DNA of 64,000 bases from Alterinioella nitratireducens (lineage in GTDB: Bacteria; Pseudomonadota; Alphaproteobacteria; Rhodobacterales; Rhodobacteraceae): contig NZ_JABJVX010000002.1 of the NCBI RefSeq assembly GCF_013155465.1, positions 446,770 to 510,769 of the forward strand, written 5' to 3'. The notes below the pieces were generated by a model. The model saw only the letters and a list, made by a program, of their open reading frames with translations. It had not been told where the DNA came from and did not search any database. Position 1 is the first letter of the stretch. Each line of letters begins with the position of its first letter. The translations under genes and the position numbers were made by a program. Positions 41,706-51,400 of this stretch are shown here, in pieces.

Positions 41706-42700
41706 CCTACATCCTGCATCTGGGCCATCAGCCCACCGACATCTCCGGCGTTGCCGGTTCGCTGAGCAGCGTCGCTGCCGGCTTCGACGACACCCTCGAT
41801 GTCAACGGTATCCGTTTCAACGGATCGCGCACGCTGGCCGCCCCCTTCGCCGTCGGGTTTCCGGCGCCGGTGGGCGACATGTGGCTGGGGTTTCGCTACG
41901 TGCCGCCCAACAACGATTCCGAGAGCATCACCCAGAGCAATGCCGGGTTCCTCGAGTTCTTTGACGCGGAGAATGTCAGGATCGCGCAGGTCCGCCCCCT
42001 GACCTCGACCAACCGCTACCACGCCGAGGCGCATGGCGACACTGTCGAGCAGGGAAGCTCGAGCTACTTCGCCCCGAACGGCCAGGCGCAATGGGTGGAT
42101 GTGCGCCTGAGTGTTGATGCCGAGATCACCATCGAATTCTACGTAGACGGCGTGCTGCAAAGCACTGCCACCGCGGTGAACACGGGCGGAAAGGGCAAGC
42201 CGGTGCAGGTCGTCTTCACGAATGTCGGCCTGCACGGCACCAGCTCGAGCCGCACTTGGTATTATGCCCATATCGCGGTCCTCGACGGGGTCTCGACCAT
42301 CGGACGTCGCTTCGTGCGTCGCATCCCCAATGCCATCGCCAGCTTCAACGAGATGGTGGGCAGCATCGATGCGCTCAGCGATAGCGATATCGCCACGCGG
42401 GTCGCCAGCACCACGGCAGGGCAACGCATGTCCTTCTCTCTGACCGGCCCGACCGGCCCCGCGTCGGTTTCCGCCATTGCGGGCGTGCACCTCAAGCAGA
42501 TCGCGCAGGCGGGCACGGACGGTCCGGACGCCACCGCAGGCTTCCTGCGCATGGGCGGCGTGAACCATGACGCCACCCCCGTCACGGTGCCCGACCTTGC
42601 GCCCGTGCCTGTCTATTCCAGCTGGGCGATCAACCCGGCTGATGCGAGCCCCTGGAGCGATCTGACACTGCCGAACGAGGTCGGGATCCGCTCGGCATGA
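41702..42700 (+). CDS. Tail appendage protein with lectin-like (LamG) fold
   Basis: A 332-residue protein. The first 210 residues resemble a concanavalin/LamG jelly roll: alternating strands with GDMWLGFRYVPP near 60, VDVRLSVDAEITIEFYVDGV near 138-157 and SRTWYYAHIAVLDGV near 185. The rest is a smaller beta domain. It is probably a carbohydrate-recognising tail appendage. It overlaps both neighbouring genes. Confidence 0.7.
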   Translation: MTYILHLGHQPTDISGVAGSLSSVAAGFDDTLDVNGIRFNGSRTLAAPFAVGFPAPVGDMWLGFRYVPPNNDSESITQSNAGFLEFFDAENVRIAQVRPLTSTNRYHAEAHGDTVEQGSSSYFAPNGQAQWVDVRLSVDAEITIEFYVDGVLQSTATAVNTGGKGKPVQVVFTNVGLHGTSSSRTWYYAHIAVLDGVSTIGRRFVRRIPNAIASFNEMVGSIDALSDSDIATRVASTTAGQRMSFSLTGPTGPASVSAIAGVHLKQIAQAGTDGPDATAGFLRMGGVNHDATPVTVPDLAPVPVYSSWAINPADASPWSDLTLPNEVGIRSA

Positions 42701-43005
42701 CGCAGCAGTCCTCCCTTTTCGAGCAGATCGCGCAGGCCTTCCGCGATCACGGCATCGCGGCCGCCGTCGCCGTCTGGTTCACCTTCATCGCGGGGCTGGC
42801 CACCGCCGTGACGCGCAAGGCGTTCACCAACGAGGCGCTGCTGCACAAGCTCGAGCAGGAGCTGGCCGAGGAACGCACCCGTATCGAGAAACGCCGCGAC
42901 GAGGATCGCAAGATCGACCACGACCGCCTCGCCAGGATCGAGCGCGACATCCACGACATGCGCAACCTGATCTTCGCCGCGTTTCAGCGCAAGAACGGAG
43001 ATTGA
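42697..43005 (+). CDS. Holin-like / DUF2730-like membrane protein
   Basis: A 102-residue protein with one hydrophobic helix (residues 19-37, GIAAAVAVWFTFIAGLATA) followed by a long charged coiled coil (EQELAEERTRIEKRRDEDRK) and a terminal helix. The size and topology fit a class III-type holin or a membrane-anchored lysis accessory. It precedes the endolysin gene, supporting a lysis role. The exact family is uncertain. Confidence 0.6.
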   Translation: MTQQSSLFEQIAQAFRDHGIAAAVAVWFTFIAGLATAVTRKAFTNEALLHKLEQELAEERTRIEKRRDEDRKIDHDRLARIERDIHDMRNLIFAAFQRKNGD

Positions 43006-43157
43006 CGCCAGGCAGTCGCACAGCCCAGCGCCCGCTCTGGCCACCGGTCCGCAAGCCAACGCTAGCAGCCTGCCCAACTCGCAACACCGACAGCCCATCC
43101 GCCGCGCCTGCGCACGACGGCCCCTTCCGCATGCCCATCACCCCAAGGAGACGCCTC

Positions 43158-43838
43158 ATGTCCGACCCCATCCGCACCTTCCGCCATTTCCGCGATGTTC
43201 CGGACAGCCTCTGGCGCTGGCGGAACTTCTCGCCCGCCGAGATCGCCTGCCGCGGCACCGGCCAGCTGAAGCTCCACCCTGAGGCGCTGGACAAGCTGCA
43301 GGCGCTGCGCGACCGCCTCGGCAAGCCGCTGATCGTCCGCTCCGGCTATCGCTCGCCCGAGCACAACCGCAATGTCGGGGGCGCGCCGCGTTCGAAGCAC
43401 ATGGATGGCACGGCCTTCGATATCGCCATGACCAACCATAATCCGGTGGCGTTCGAGGCCGCCGCGCGGGAAGTCGGGTTTCTGGGTTTCGGCTTCTATC
43501 CGCGCTCGGGCTTCATCCATATCGATCTGGGGCCTGCGCGCCAGTGGGGCGAGCGGTTCCCGGCGCGCGCGGCAACGTTTGCCGCCGAGACCCCGCCCGC
43601 GCGCGAGGCGCTGGCCGAGAGCCGGACCCTGCGTGGGACCGGGGCAGCGGGCGTGGCAACCGTTGGCGCAGCCGGAGTCGAAGTCGCACAGGAAGTGCTG
43701 GCCGAGGCGCAGGATGCCGTTCTGCCGCTGGTCCCCTACCTCGACACGCTGCGCTGGCTGTTCATCGCGCTCGCGCTGGCAGGGATTGCAGTAGCCGTCT
43801 GGGCGCGCGTCGACGACTGGAAGAAAGGCTTGCGATGA
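43158..43838 (+). CDS. M15-type endolysin with C-terminal membrane segment
   Basis: A 226-residue zinc peptidase of the M15A (D-Ala-D-Ala carboxypeptidase-like) family: SGYRSPEHNRNVGG near 62-75, SKHMDGTAFDI near 80-90 (His and Asp zinc ligands), and FIHIDLG near 120 (third ligand). It cuts peptidoglycan peptides at lysis. A transmembrane helix (FIALALAGIAVAVW) near residues 205-220 is unusual for a soluble endolysin and would tether it to the inner membrane. The ATG at 43158 is preceded by AAGGAG. Confidence 0.88.
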   Translation: MSDPIRTFRHFRDVPDSLWRWRNFSPAEIACRGTGQLKLHPEALDKLQALRDRLGKPLIVRSGYRSPEHNRNVGGAPRSKHMDGTAFDIAMTNHNPVAFEAAAREVGFLGFGFYPRSGFIHIDLGPARQWGERFPARAATFAAETPPAREALAESRTLRGTGAAGVATVGAAGVEVAQEVLAEAQDAVLPLVPYLDTLRWLFIALALAGIAVAVWARVDDWKKGLR

Positions 43839-44095
43839 TGTGGGGCAGCCTCACGGCTGGGCTCCTTGCCCGTCCTTGGGCGCGGCGGGCAGCGGCTCTC
43901 GCCCTCTCCCTGCTCACCATCGCCCTGTTCATTCTCAACCTCCGCCGCACGGCCGAGCGCGCAGGCCGCGCCGCCGAGCGGCTCGAGCAATTGGAGCGCA
44001 CCGATGCCATCCACCGCCAGATGCTGGACGCCGCCAGCCGCCGCCCTCGCAGCCGCGACGATCTTCTTGACCGCTTGCGCGGGGGTGATTTCTGA
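43835..44095 (+). CDS. Inner-membrane spanin (Rz-like)
   Basis: An 86-residue protein with one N-terminal transmembrane helix (AAALALSLLTIALFILNL, residues 19-36) and a periplasmic coiled coil (RAAERLEQLERTDAIHRQML). This is the Rz architecture. Together with the outer lipoprotein encoded in an overlapping frame (44004-44252) it would fuse inner and outer membranes at lysis. The ATG overlaps the endolysin stop. Confidence 0.8.
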   Translation: MMWGSLTAGLLARPWARRAAALALSLLTIALFILNLRRTAERAGRAAERLEQLERTDAIHRQMLDAASRRPRSRDDLLDRLRGGDF

Positions 44096-44252
44096 CGCCC
44101 CGCCCAGCGCTTGCCCGCCGGTGGTCGCATACAGCCAGGCGGAACAGATGCGCGTGGCCGCGGAGGTCGCCGCGCTGCCCGAGGGGGCGCTGATCCCGGG
44201 CTGGCTCGCCGATTACGCCGTCCTGCGCGACCAGGCGCGGGCGTGCCGGTGA
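44004..44252 (+). CDS. Outer-membrane lipoprotein spanin (Rz1-like), nested
   Basis: An 82-residue protein in a different frame that overlaps the end of the Rz-like gene by 92 bases. A signal peptide with lipobox (AALAAATIFLTAC, Cys near residue 25) is followed by a Pro-containing periplasmic segment. This is the classic embedded or overlapping Rz1 arrangement. The ATG at 44004 has TTGGAG upstream. It ends the lysis cassette and the recognisable prophage genes. Confidence 0.75.
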   Translation: MPSTARCWTPPAAALAAATIFLTACAGVISDAPPSACPPVVAYSQAEQMRVAAEVAALPEGALIPGWLADYAVLRDQARACR

Positions 44253-44278
44253 AACTCGGCAAAGTTGTGTGCCCGGTG

Positions 44279-47227
44279 TCAGCCTCTTCTTCGCCGTCGC
44301 GGCGTTGTCGCCGAGGACCGCTCACCGCTCGATTTTCTCGCCTTCCCGATACAGGTCGGATAGCGAACGCAGCCGAGGAAGTTTCCATATCTGCCGCTGC
44401 GTTCGATCAGCCAGCCATCTTCGCATTCAGGGCACGTCGGGTAGGTAGCACCGCAGCCACAACGAACCTCCGACGATCCATGCGCGCAGCTTGGCAGAGC
44501 GGTTCCGCAGGATTGGCAGGCGGGCAAGATGTTTCCGCAATGCTGGACATGCTCGCAGCGATACCAGATGCGCCCATCCTTCCCGGTGACGCCCAGCAGC
44601 CGCCCGCCGCATTCCCCGCAATCGTGAGCCTCCGGCTCTGCACCGGGTGCCGCCACAATCCCATAGGCAGGGTCTTTCCGAAGCTCGGTCACGAAAGACG
44701 ATGGCCGCGCATTAGAGGCAAGGATTGTCAGGGTTTGTCGGGCCCGGGTCATCGCAACATACATGACGCGCCGCTCCTCCGCGTTCTGGAAGGCCTCTTC
44801 CTCCGGCGACACCAGAGAGAGCAGGAGATCGTCGACGATCTCTGACGGGAACCCTGTACGCCCGCTGTCAGCGTTCAGCAGGATGACGTGGTCGGCCTCG
44901 AGACCCTTCGAGGCATGGATGGTCTTGAAGCTGAGCTTCAGACGTGGAAACCGCCGCCTCAGTTGCTGCATGCGTGGCTCGACGAAGCGGTAACGGCCGA
45001 GGAGCAGCAACGTGGCGGGCTTGTCCTCTGGCGCCACAGCGGCGGAGATGGCGGCCAGAACCTCCGTTAGTTTAGCCTCATCTTCGCCCTTGGACACCGT
45101 CACGATCCTGATGGCCGGTTCGGTCGCACTCCCGGCCGCGATGATCTGCTTCTGGATCTGGGCCGGGTTTCGCAGGACGAAGGTACGGGCTGCAAGAGCG
45201 ATCTGGTCGACCGAACGAAAAGTGCGGCCCAGATCCACGGTCCTGTGCACGCCTGCCTCTCCATCGAAGCAGCCGCCGAACTCCCTCCCGAAATGCCGCA
45301 TCAGATGGATGTCTGACCCGGCAAAGCGGAAGATCGACTGCCAGTCGTCGCCAACAGCAAAGAGCCGCACATCAGGATTCTGGGCCTTGAGCGCCTTGAC
45401 CAGCCGAGCCCGACTTTGCGAGATGTCCTGGAACTCATCTACCAGGATGTGACGGAACGGGCTGACGTAGCGGCCGGTCTCGGCGTAGTGGGCGGCGCGC
45501 AGGATCATGTCCTCGAAGTCGATCCGGCCTTTCAAGCGCTTCTGGTATTCCTCGAAAACCGGCGCGAAGACGTCGAGGAACGCCCGGGCCCGCTCACCCA
45601 GCTTCATCCGGTCGGACTTGGTTTCACAATCCTGCAGGCTGTAGCCACCGCTCTTGAACTTGCGCAGGAAGGTTCCGAGCAGCTTCGAGAAGTCATCGAC
45701 CTGCTTCAGCTCGACGATCCGGTCATAAATGGTTTCGGGTGAGCGAGGATTCGGGGTGACATGCGGCGCCAGCTTTGCGGCGAGGGCGGTCAGCAGGCGC
45801 CCCTCCTGCCGCTCATAGCTGTATGTCTCGATCAGGGTGGTTTCATGGTCGGCGTGGACCTGCCGCTTCCATTCCATGCTAGCCAGGTACTCATCGCGGT
45901 CGACGAAAGGTGCCGTGATCAGCCGCTCGCTGCCATCGGCCATCTTCTGGCGCCGCACCCCGAAATGCTCGATGTAGATGCCGCTCTCGATCAGGCGGAA
46001 GTCCGGCTGGTAATCGCGCCTCCCGGTTTCCGCGATCCTGTGTTCGTAGACGGGCTCGTACTCGTAATCGATCCCGTTCTCATACAGCCAGTTGGCGATC
46101 TGCAGCTCTTCGTAGCTCTTGACCCTCTCGCCCTGCAGCGTCCGCAGGTCCTGCGATTCCATGTGGGTGTAGAATTCGTGCTTGGTCTTGAAGTCCCACT
46201 CGGTCTTCGATTCAACAAGGAAATGCGCGAACCACTGGATGATCGCCTTCGAGACGTCTGAAAGGCGGTGGACGAGATCCTTCAGGATCTGCTTGATCAG
46301 GTTGGTGAAGGCCATATCATCGGTGGCGTGGTCGGCCAGAGCGGGCTTGGACCCCTCCACAACCCCGATGATGTCATAGGCTATCGCATGGAAGGTGCGC
46401 GCGACGATGGGTACCCCGGATCGGGCCTCGACCCGTTCCGACATCTCCTCTGCCGCATTCTTTGCGAAGGCGAGGAGCAGGATCTCTTCCGGCTGACGGA
46501 TGCCCGCTTTAACCAGATAGGCGGCCTTGGCGGTGATGACGCTGGTCTTTCCCGATCCCGCCCCCGCGAGAACGAGCGTCGCATCCTCATCGACGACCAC
46601 CGAAAGGCGCTGTTCTGGCGTCAGCGGCTTGCTCTCGATCCTGTCGAAGAAATCCTTCCAGCGATCGAGTTCGGTGGCGACGAAGGCCGCGATGCCGTTC
46701 GCTCGCAACGTGCGCGGCTCAGCTACGAATTTGCGAACGGGCGCAATGCGTTCGACAGCCTCGGTGCCGATGGCTTCGGCATTCAGCTTCGACAGCAGTG
46801 AAGTATCCAGTGCACGGGCATCATCCAGCAGCGGCGCGACCTTACACGCGGCAGGGTAGCGGGACGGCGCCGTCAGCGACAAGACCTCGGCGAGAAACCT
46901 GTCCAAGCGCGCCGCTTCCTTGTCAAGGGCAGCTAGATTGAAGCGGACCCACGCTTCCTTGAGCGCTTCCGAGAATGCGCTGGACTCCCGATAGCCTGCC
47001 CCTTTTAGGATGACGTCCCCCTGGTCGCCGGCAGAGATGGTCAGTCTCGTTCCAAACACCCCCCTTCGAACCGAGGGAGGGCTCGATACCAACTCAAGGG
47101 ACATTGATGCGATCCGTCCGCGCCGCGTTACCTGCAGATGGTCGGCATCAAATTCGAGAGCCCTCGCGGATTTGCCGAATGGGTCAGCCAGAAATCCTAG
47201 AAGCGGGCGTCGCTGCAGTCGGGTCAA
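44279..47227 (-). CDS. UvrD/HelD-like helicase with topoisomerase-type zinc fingers
   Basis: A 982-residue superfamily 1 helicase. The N-terminus (1-190) resembles the accessory domain of helicase IV. Walker A AGAGSGKTSV lies near 220, VDEFQDISQSR (Walker B) near 620, and motif V-VI (HASKGLEADHVILLN, YVAMTRARQTL) near 770-840. The C-terminus holds several zinc knuckles (CGECGG, CQSCG, CPECEDGW, FLGCVRYPTC), the last of topoisomerase I type. The start is TTG at 47227, forming TTGA with the stop of the GIY-YIG gene. It is the last gene of the seven-gene leftward operon. Probable role: DNA processing in defence. Confidence 0.88.
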   Translation of the reverse strand: MTRLQRRPLLGFLADPFGKSARALEFDADHLQVTRRGRIASMSLELVSSPPSVRRGVFGTRLTISAGDQGDVILKGAGYRESSAFSEALKEAWVRFNLAALDKEAARLDRFLAEVLSLTAPSRYPAACKVAPLLDDARALDTSLLSKLNAEAIGTEAVERIAPVRKFVAEPRTLRANGIAAFVATELDRWKDFFDRIESKPLTPEQRLSVVVDEDATLVLAGAGSGKTSVITAKAAYLVKAGIRQPEEILLLAFAKNAAEEMSERVEARSGVPIVARTFHAIAYDIIGVVEGSKPALADHATDDMAFTNLIKQILKDLVHRLSDVSKAIIQWFAHFLVESKTEWDFKTKHEFYTHMESQDLRTLQGERVKSYEELQIANWLYENGIDYEYEPVYEHRIAETGRRDYQPDFRLIESGIYIEHFGVRRQKMADGSERLITAPFVDRDEYLASMEWKRQVHADHETTLIETYSYERQEGRLLTALAAKLAPHVTPNPRSPETIYDRIVELKQVDDFSKLLGTFLRKFKSGGYSLQDCETKSDRMKLGERARAFLDVFAPVFEEYQKRLKGRIDFEDMILRAAHYAETGRYVSPFRHILVDEFQDISQSRARLVKALKAQNPDVRLFAVGDDWQSIFRFAGSDIHLMRHFGREFGGCFDGEAGVHRTVDLGRTFRSVDQIALAARTFVLRNPAQIQKQIIAAGSATEPAIRIVTVSKGEDEAKLTEVLAAISAAVAPEDKPATLLLLGRYRFVEPRMQQLRRRFPRLKLSFKTIHASKGLEADHVILLNADSGRTGFPSEIVDDLLLSLVSPEEEAFQNAEERRVMYVAMTRARQTLTILASNARPSSFVTELRKDPAYGIVAAPGAEPEAHDCGECGGRLLGVTGKDGRIWYRCEHVQHCGNILPACQSCGTALPSCAHGSSEVRCGCGATYPTCPECEDGWLIERSGRYGNFLGCVRYPTCIGKARKSSGERSSATTPRRRRRG

Positions 47228-47463
47228 TGATCAGGCCTAGTTGGTTTCTGGTTGGGTTCGCCTACGCGATGGTTCAGGCGCGCCTCTGCCTCATGCGCCA
47301 GCACGCGGCGATTCACGCCCTTGCCGACATAGAAGGGCGTCCGGTCCGGCCGACACAGGACGTAGACGTAGCTGTGGCCGGACAGCATGACGAGATAGCG
47401 CTCGAGTTCCGGCCTTGGGCCGAAGAACACCGCACCGTCGAGTTCGGGGTGCGTCCCGCTCAT
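47224..47463 (-). CDS. Short GIY-YIG-like protein (79 aa)
   Basis: A 79-residue protein with a GIY-YIG nuclease-like core: SYVYVLCRPDRTPFYVGKGVNRR, split as YVYVL then PFYVGKG, with a following His (LAHEAEARLNH). It stops right after this, so the catalytic Glu of the full domain is not evident. It may be a truncated nuclease or a minimal binding module. Both ends overlap neighbours (ATGA upstream, TTGA downstream), showing that it is kept in the operon rather than random debris. Confidence 0.7.
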   Translation of the reverse strand: MSGTHPELDGAVFFGPRPELERYLVMLSGHSYVYVLCRPDRTPFYVGKGVNRRVLAHEAEARLNHRVGEPNQKPTRPDH

Positions 47464-48476
47464 GCCGCCAATCCCAGACGTTCGCGCACATCCTCGAACC
47501 CTGGATCCTCGGCATAGACCCGTTCCAGCTCGCGCCGGGCTTGCGCCCTGCGGCCGACCTGGTGGTAGCGCACGGCGCGCTCGTAGCGGAGCTGGCGCAG
47601 GAGGGTGTCAGCACGGTCCTTGCGACGGCGGAGCGCCGCGGTGAACACATCGATTGCGGCACCAGGCAGGCCAAGCTGGGCAAGCGCCCGGCCGCGGTAG
47701 AGCAGAAGCGCCGTATCCACCGGCGTCTCGTTCGTGATCCCGACGGTTAGCGCGACGACCTGCTCCAGCTGCGCGCGGTCCGCATCGCCCTCAAGCGTCA
47801 GTTCCGCGAAGGACAGCAGGACCACAGGATCAACCGGCTCGATCGCCAGCAGCCGCTCGACATGGCGCATCGCCGCTGCGCGGTCCCCCTCGAACTGGGC
47901 AATCTCGACCAGCGCCAGCCTTGTTCCCCGCTCGCGAGGGCGGGCATGGGCATCGACCTCGGGCGTCACCGGAAAGGTGACCTGTGCGGCGATGCCGTAT
48001 TTCTCCAGCAGGCTCCCCAGCCGGTCGAGCCCGGCGAGCGCGGCCTCCAGATGACGCCGCGCGGGCGCGAACTCTTCGCGCCGGAGCCGAAGCATACCCG
48101 CCATCCAGGCGGCATCAGGCAGGCTGGCGGCCCTCTCGAATTCCGCGAGCGCCGCTCCATCGTCGCCCGCATTCAGCGCCTTCAGCCCGTCGACCAGCGC
48201 GCGCTCGTCGGCCGGTGTGAAGAGCCGCTGGAAGAAGCCGAGGTTCACCCGGTCGCGCTGGGCGACCCCGGGCGCATTGGCGGCTGACGGGCGGCGTGGC
48301 TCATGGACGGTGTAGAAGAGGCCCGTCCCCGGCAGACCCGCAGTGACCCGGTTGCCGCGCGGGCTGACAGTGTACTTCGCGCCGCGCGGGCCGAAGGACA
48401 GCGAGGCCGTCGATTTCGACAGGTTCAGCGTGACCCCGGGAGCAATCCGGATGCGGCGCCAGAAGCGGAAAGGCAT
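47460..48476 (-). CDS. DUF4236 / TPR protein
   Basis: A 338-residue protein. The N-terminal 50 residues are the DUF4236 domain (FRFWRRIRIAPGVTLNLSKS, FGPRGAKYTVSPRGNR, GTGLFYTV). The rest is a chain of helical repeats resembling tetratricopeptides (ALNAGDDGAALAEFERAASLP near 97-117, ALLLYRGRALAQLGLPGAA near 255). DUF4236 is a small beta domain common in bacteria with unknown function. TPRs suggest a scaffold. It is part of the leftward operon, 17 bases after the Res-like gene. Confidence 0.85.
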   Translation of the reverse strand: MPFRFWRRIRIAPGVTLNLSKSTASLSFGPRGAKYTVSPRGNRVTAGLPGTGLFYTVHEPRRPSAANAPGVAQRDRVNLGFFQRLFTPADERALVDGLKALNAGDDGAALAEFERAASLPDAAWMAGMLRLRREEFAPARRHLEAALAGLDRLGSLLEKYGIAAQVTFPVTPEVDAHARPRERGTRLALVEIAQFEGDRAAAMRHVERLLAIEPVDPVVLLSFAELTLEGDADRAQLEQVVALTVGITNETPVDTALLLYRGRALAQLGLPGAAIDVFTAALRRRKDRADTLLRQLRYERAVRYHQVGRRAQARRELERVYAEDPGFEDVRERLGLAA

Positions 48477-48493
48477 GATGCCGTTACGCCCGT

Positions 48494-51400
48494 CTACGCA
48501 GCCATTCGTCGCACAATTGACGCGACGTAGGTGTCGCGTTGATCCTCCATGAAAAGCACATGCATATTCTCCAACTCATGGATCGTCTTGCCCCAGTTTA
48601 GCTTGCCGAACCGTGTCGGTGTGACGATAAAGCTGTTCAGTACGACGTTCTCACTCGCGAGCCTCGCCTGGATGTCCTTGATGACCTGATGGAACTCGAT
48701 CTTCTTATGGCCAGGGCCTTCATGCTGAAGGCCATGAGGCTCGACGAAAGCCAAGTGCTGTCTGCCGTCCTTCACGAGCCATAGGAGGAAGTCGGGATAG
48801 AAATTTCCCGCCTCGAAGAAACCCACCCCGCGCCCGCGGCTCTCATTGCGAAGCAGGAACAGTTCAACTCCTTCCGCCGTAAGCCGCGCTTGACCCCTTT
48901 CGATGTAGAGGCGCAGATCATCCAGGAACTGGAATTCACTTTCATTCAACGAAACAGGGGCAATCTGGATTTTGCTTCCTTTGGCCGCATGCAGCACGGG
49001 CTCGTAGAGATGCGCGCCAAATAGGCAGCCTTTCAAGTCGCCAGCACGCAACACCCCGGCCCTTCGAGTAGATATCTCGCTGGTGAGGTTCTGGATGTCG
49101 TTAATGAGCGCTGTTTCGCTGGCATCGACGATTAGCTGATACTCGTCAACTTCAGGCAGGCTTCCGTCACCTGCTTCGATCTCACGGAGCTCAAGGCGTG
49201 GCTCGATGAAGGCCGCCTTGCAGTAGTTGTAGTATTCTTCCGAGAATCTCTGCAGGAGTTCCGCCGCCATCTCCTGCCAAAGCGCAACGTTCCCAAAGTC
49301 CGAGAATTTCATCTTCCCCGAAGGCACGACGACCTTGTACCAGGTCCGGTCAGTGAGCAGCGTCCTGATCATGGACTTGGAAATGTTGAGATTGTGCCAG
49401 GTGCGCTCACGCTTGAATTTCTCAAGCCGGAAGAAAAGGTCATCATAGTCTAGGAAGTCTAGCTGACCATCCTCGAAAACGGTCTCCTCCTTGGTGCCCA
49501 GCTTGGTGCTCCTCTTGGACTCGAGAGACTGGATACGAGGGTACCAATCTATCGCGACGCCCTTTTGGCGTATCTTTTCTGGGACCAGCGTCAGGGCCGG
49601 CACAGCGCCGTCCCTCTTGAAATCGTACTCGCGACCGTCACCGCGCTTCTTTCGGGGACGCAGCACCTTGAGGCGTTGCCCGAAGTCGTATGTGACCGTC
49701 AGCGGAACTGTGAAGACCTGCTTCTGATCGTTGCGGGGCAGCTCTTCCTCTTCTAGGAACTTCCGGAATCGCTCCATGAAGTCGGCCTCGATCCCGAAGA
49801 CATTCAGGGTCTCGACGTACTGTATGAGCTCCGGTTGATGGGTGGGGGTGGCGAAGCCGCTGCGCTGGAGCGACCAGTCATACCCTTTTAGCCGGACGCC
49901 GCGCCCGAAAAGCTGGATAATCTGCGCGCCTTCGCTCTTGCCGACATGCATGAGACCAAGGGTGCTGACGCGCCAGCAATCCCAGCCCTCGACAAAGCGT
50001 TTGGAGCCGATGAGCAGATTGACCGGGGAACTGGACAGGTTGATTTGCCCGAACATCGTCTCGGCAAATTCGGATTCCAGGACCGCGACGTTGTCGAACT
50101 CCTGCTCAGCAATATGGGTCGCCAAGCCAGATGCGTCGCCGACGTTGATGAGCCCGAACGGCCTCTCGGCCTGTCCGACGCGTAGCATGATCTCGTTCTC
50201 GTCGCCCTTGATCCGGGCAATCGACAACTCACCTCCGGCCCGATTCTGAAAGAGCTTTTCGAGGATGTCCCGGAAAAGGTCACCGGGCTTCCAGCCCTCC
50301 CGAAGCATGAGCTGTTGAAGGTAGACGAACCCCCCAGCGAAGATGTCGCCGCCGTTCTCGTCGAGGAGACCGGTCTCCTGAGCGTTGCCGGTAAGGATCC
50401 GCTCGATCTCGGCGGCCGAAGTACCCTCGCTCTTCAGAAACTTCGCGATGAAGGCGAGGATCTTGCCTACGTCAGAAACTGTGGCCTTCTCGGCCTTGGA
50501 TCCGGTGGCCTTGGTCACACTGGAACCGACGAAAACCCAGAGCGGCTTTTCGATGTTGTAAGGGGTATATAGTGTCCGCTTGTCCTCGTAGAGCTTCAGC
50601 TGCTGGTAGAAGCTCAGAAGACACGCCGTCAGGTATGAGAATTCAAGCTGGGCGAAGGTCCGCGGAAGGTTGAAGATGCGGTAATCCTTGCCGTAGCCGT
50701 CCTCGTAGAAATACCGATACGAATAGTCGAACAGGATCGTCTTCGCGTAGGACGCTTCAATTTCGGGACGCTTTGCGGCAGTGACAGCCTCCTTCAGCGT
50801 CGCCGAATACTCGAAGACGAAACCCTTCTCAGATAGGCGGGCACGGCTTCGGAACCATCCGCGCTCTTCCTGGCTTCCCATCCCGCGATGGGCTTCGTCG
50901 ACGAGCAGCAGGTTCTGATCGCCCAGATTGCGCGTCGCGATGACGTTGGGCCCGTCGGTGTCACCGAGCTTGGTCACCTCGGTGTAGTCCACCTGACGCA
51001 GCCCGTTCTTGCCTGAAGACAGCAGGTCGCCGCTGTCCGTCAGAAGCCGCGACGCGACGATATTGCTGCCCTTCATCTCGCGCGCGTGCTGCAGGGAAAG
51101 TTGCTCGTTCGGCGTGATCAGCACCGTCCGTGTCAGATCGTGCTTGAGCGGCGATTTTGAGGCGTAGTGCCGGAATTGCAGGAAGTTGACGTGCATCAGC
51201 AGCGTCTTCCCCGAGCCCGTGGCGTTCTGCAGGCACAGCTTGTTCAGGTCGTCGAGCTCGTAGGGCGTGATCCCTGGCTCGTAGCCCTCACCGGTCCAGT
51301 ATCTGTCAAATTCATTGACATAGGCGTTCAGCGAGTCCAGCAGCGCCGCGCGGTCAGCGAAGAACCGGTCGAGATAGATCTCGGCGAACAGCAGCGAGAG

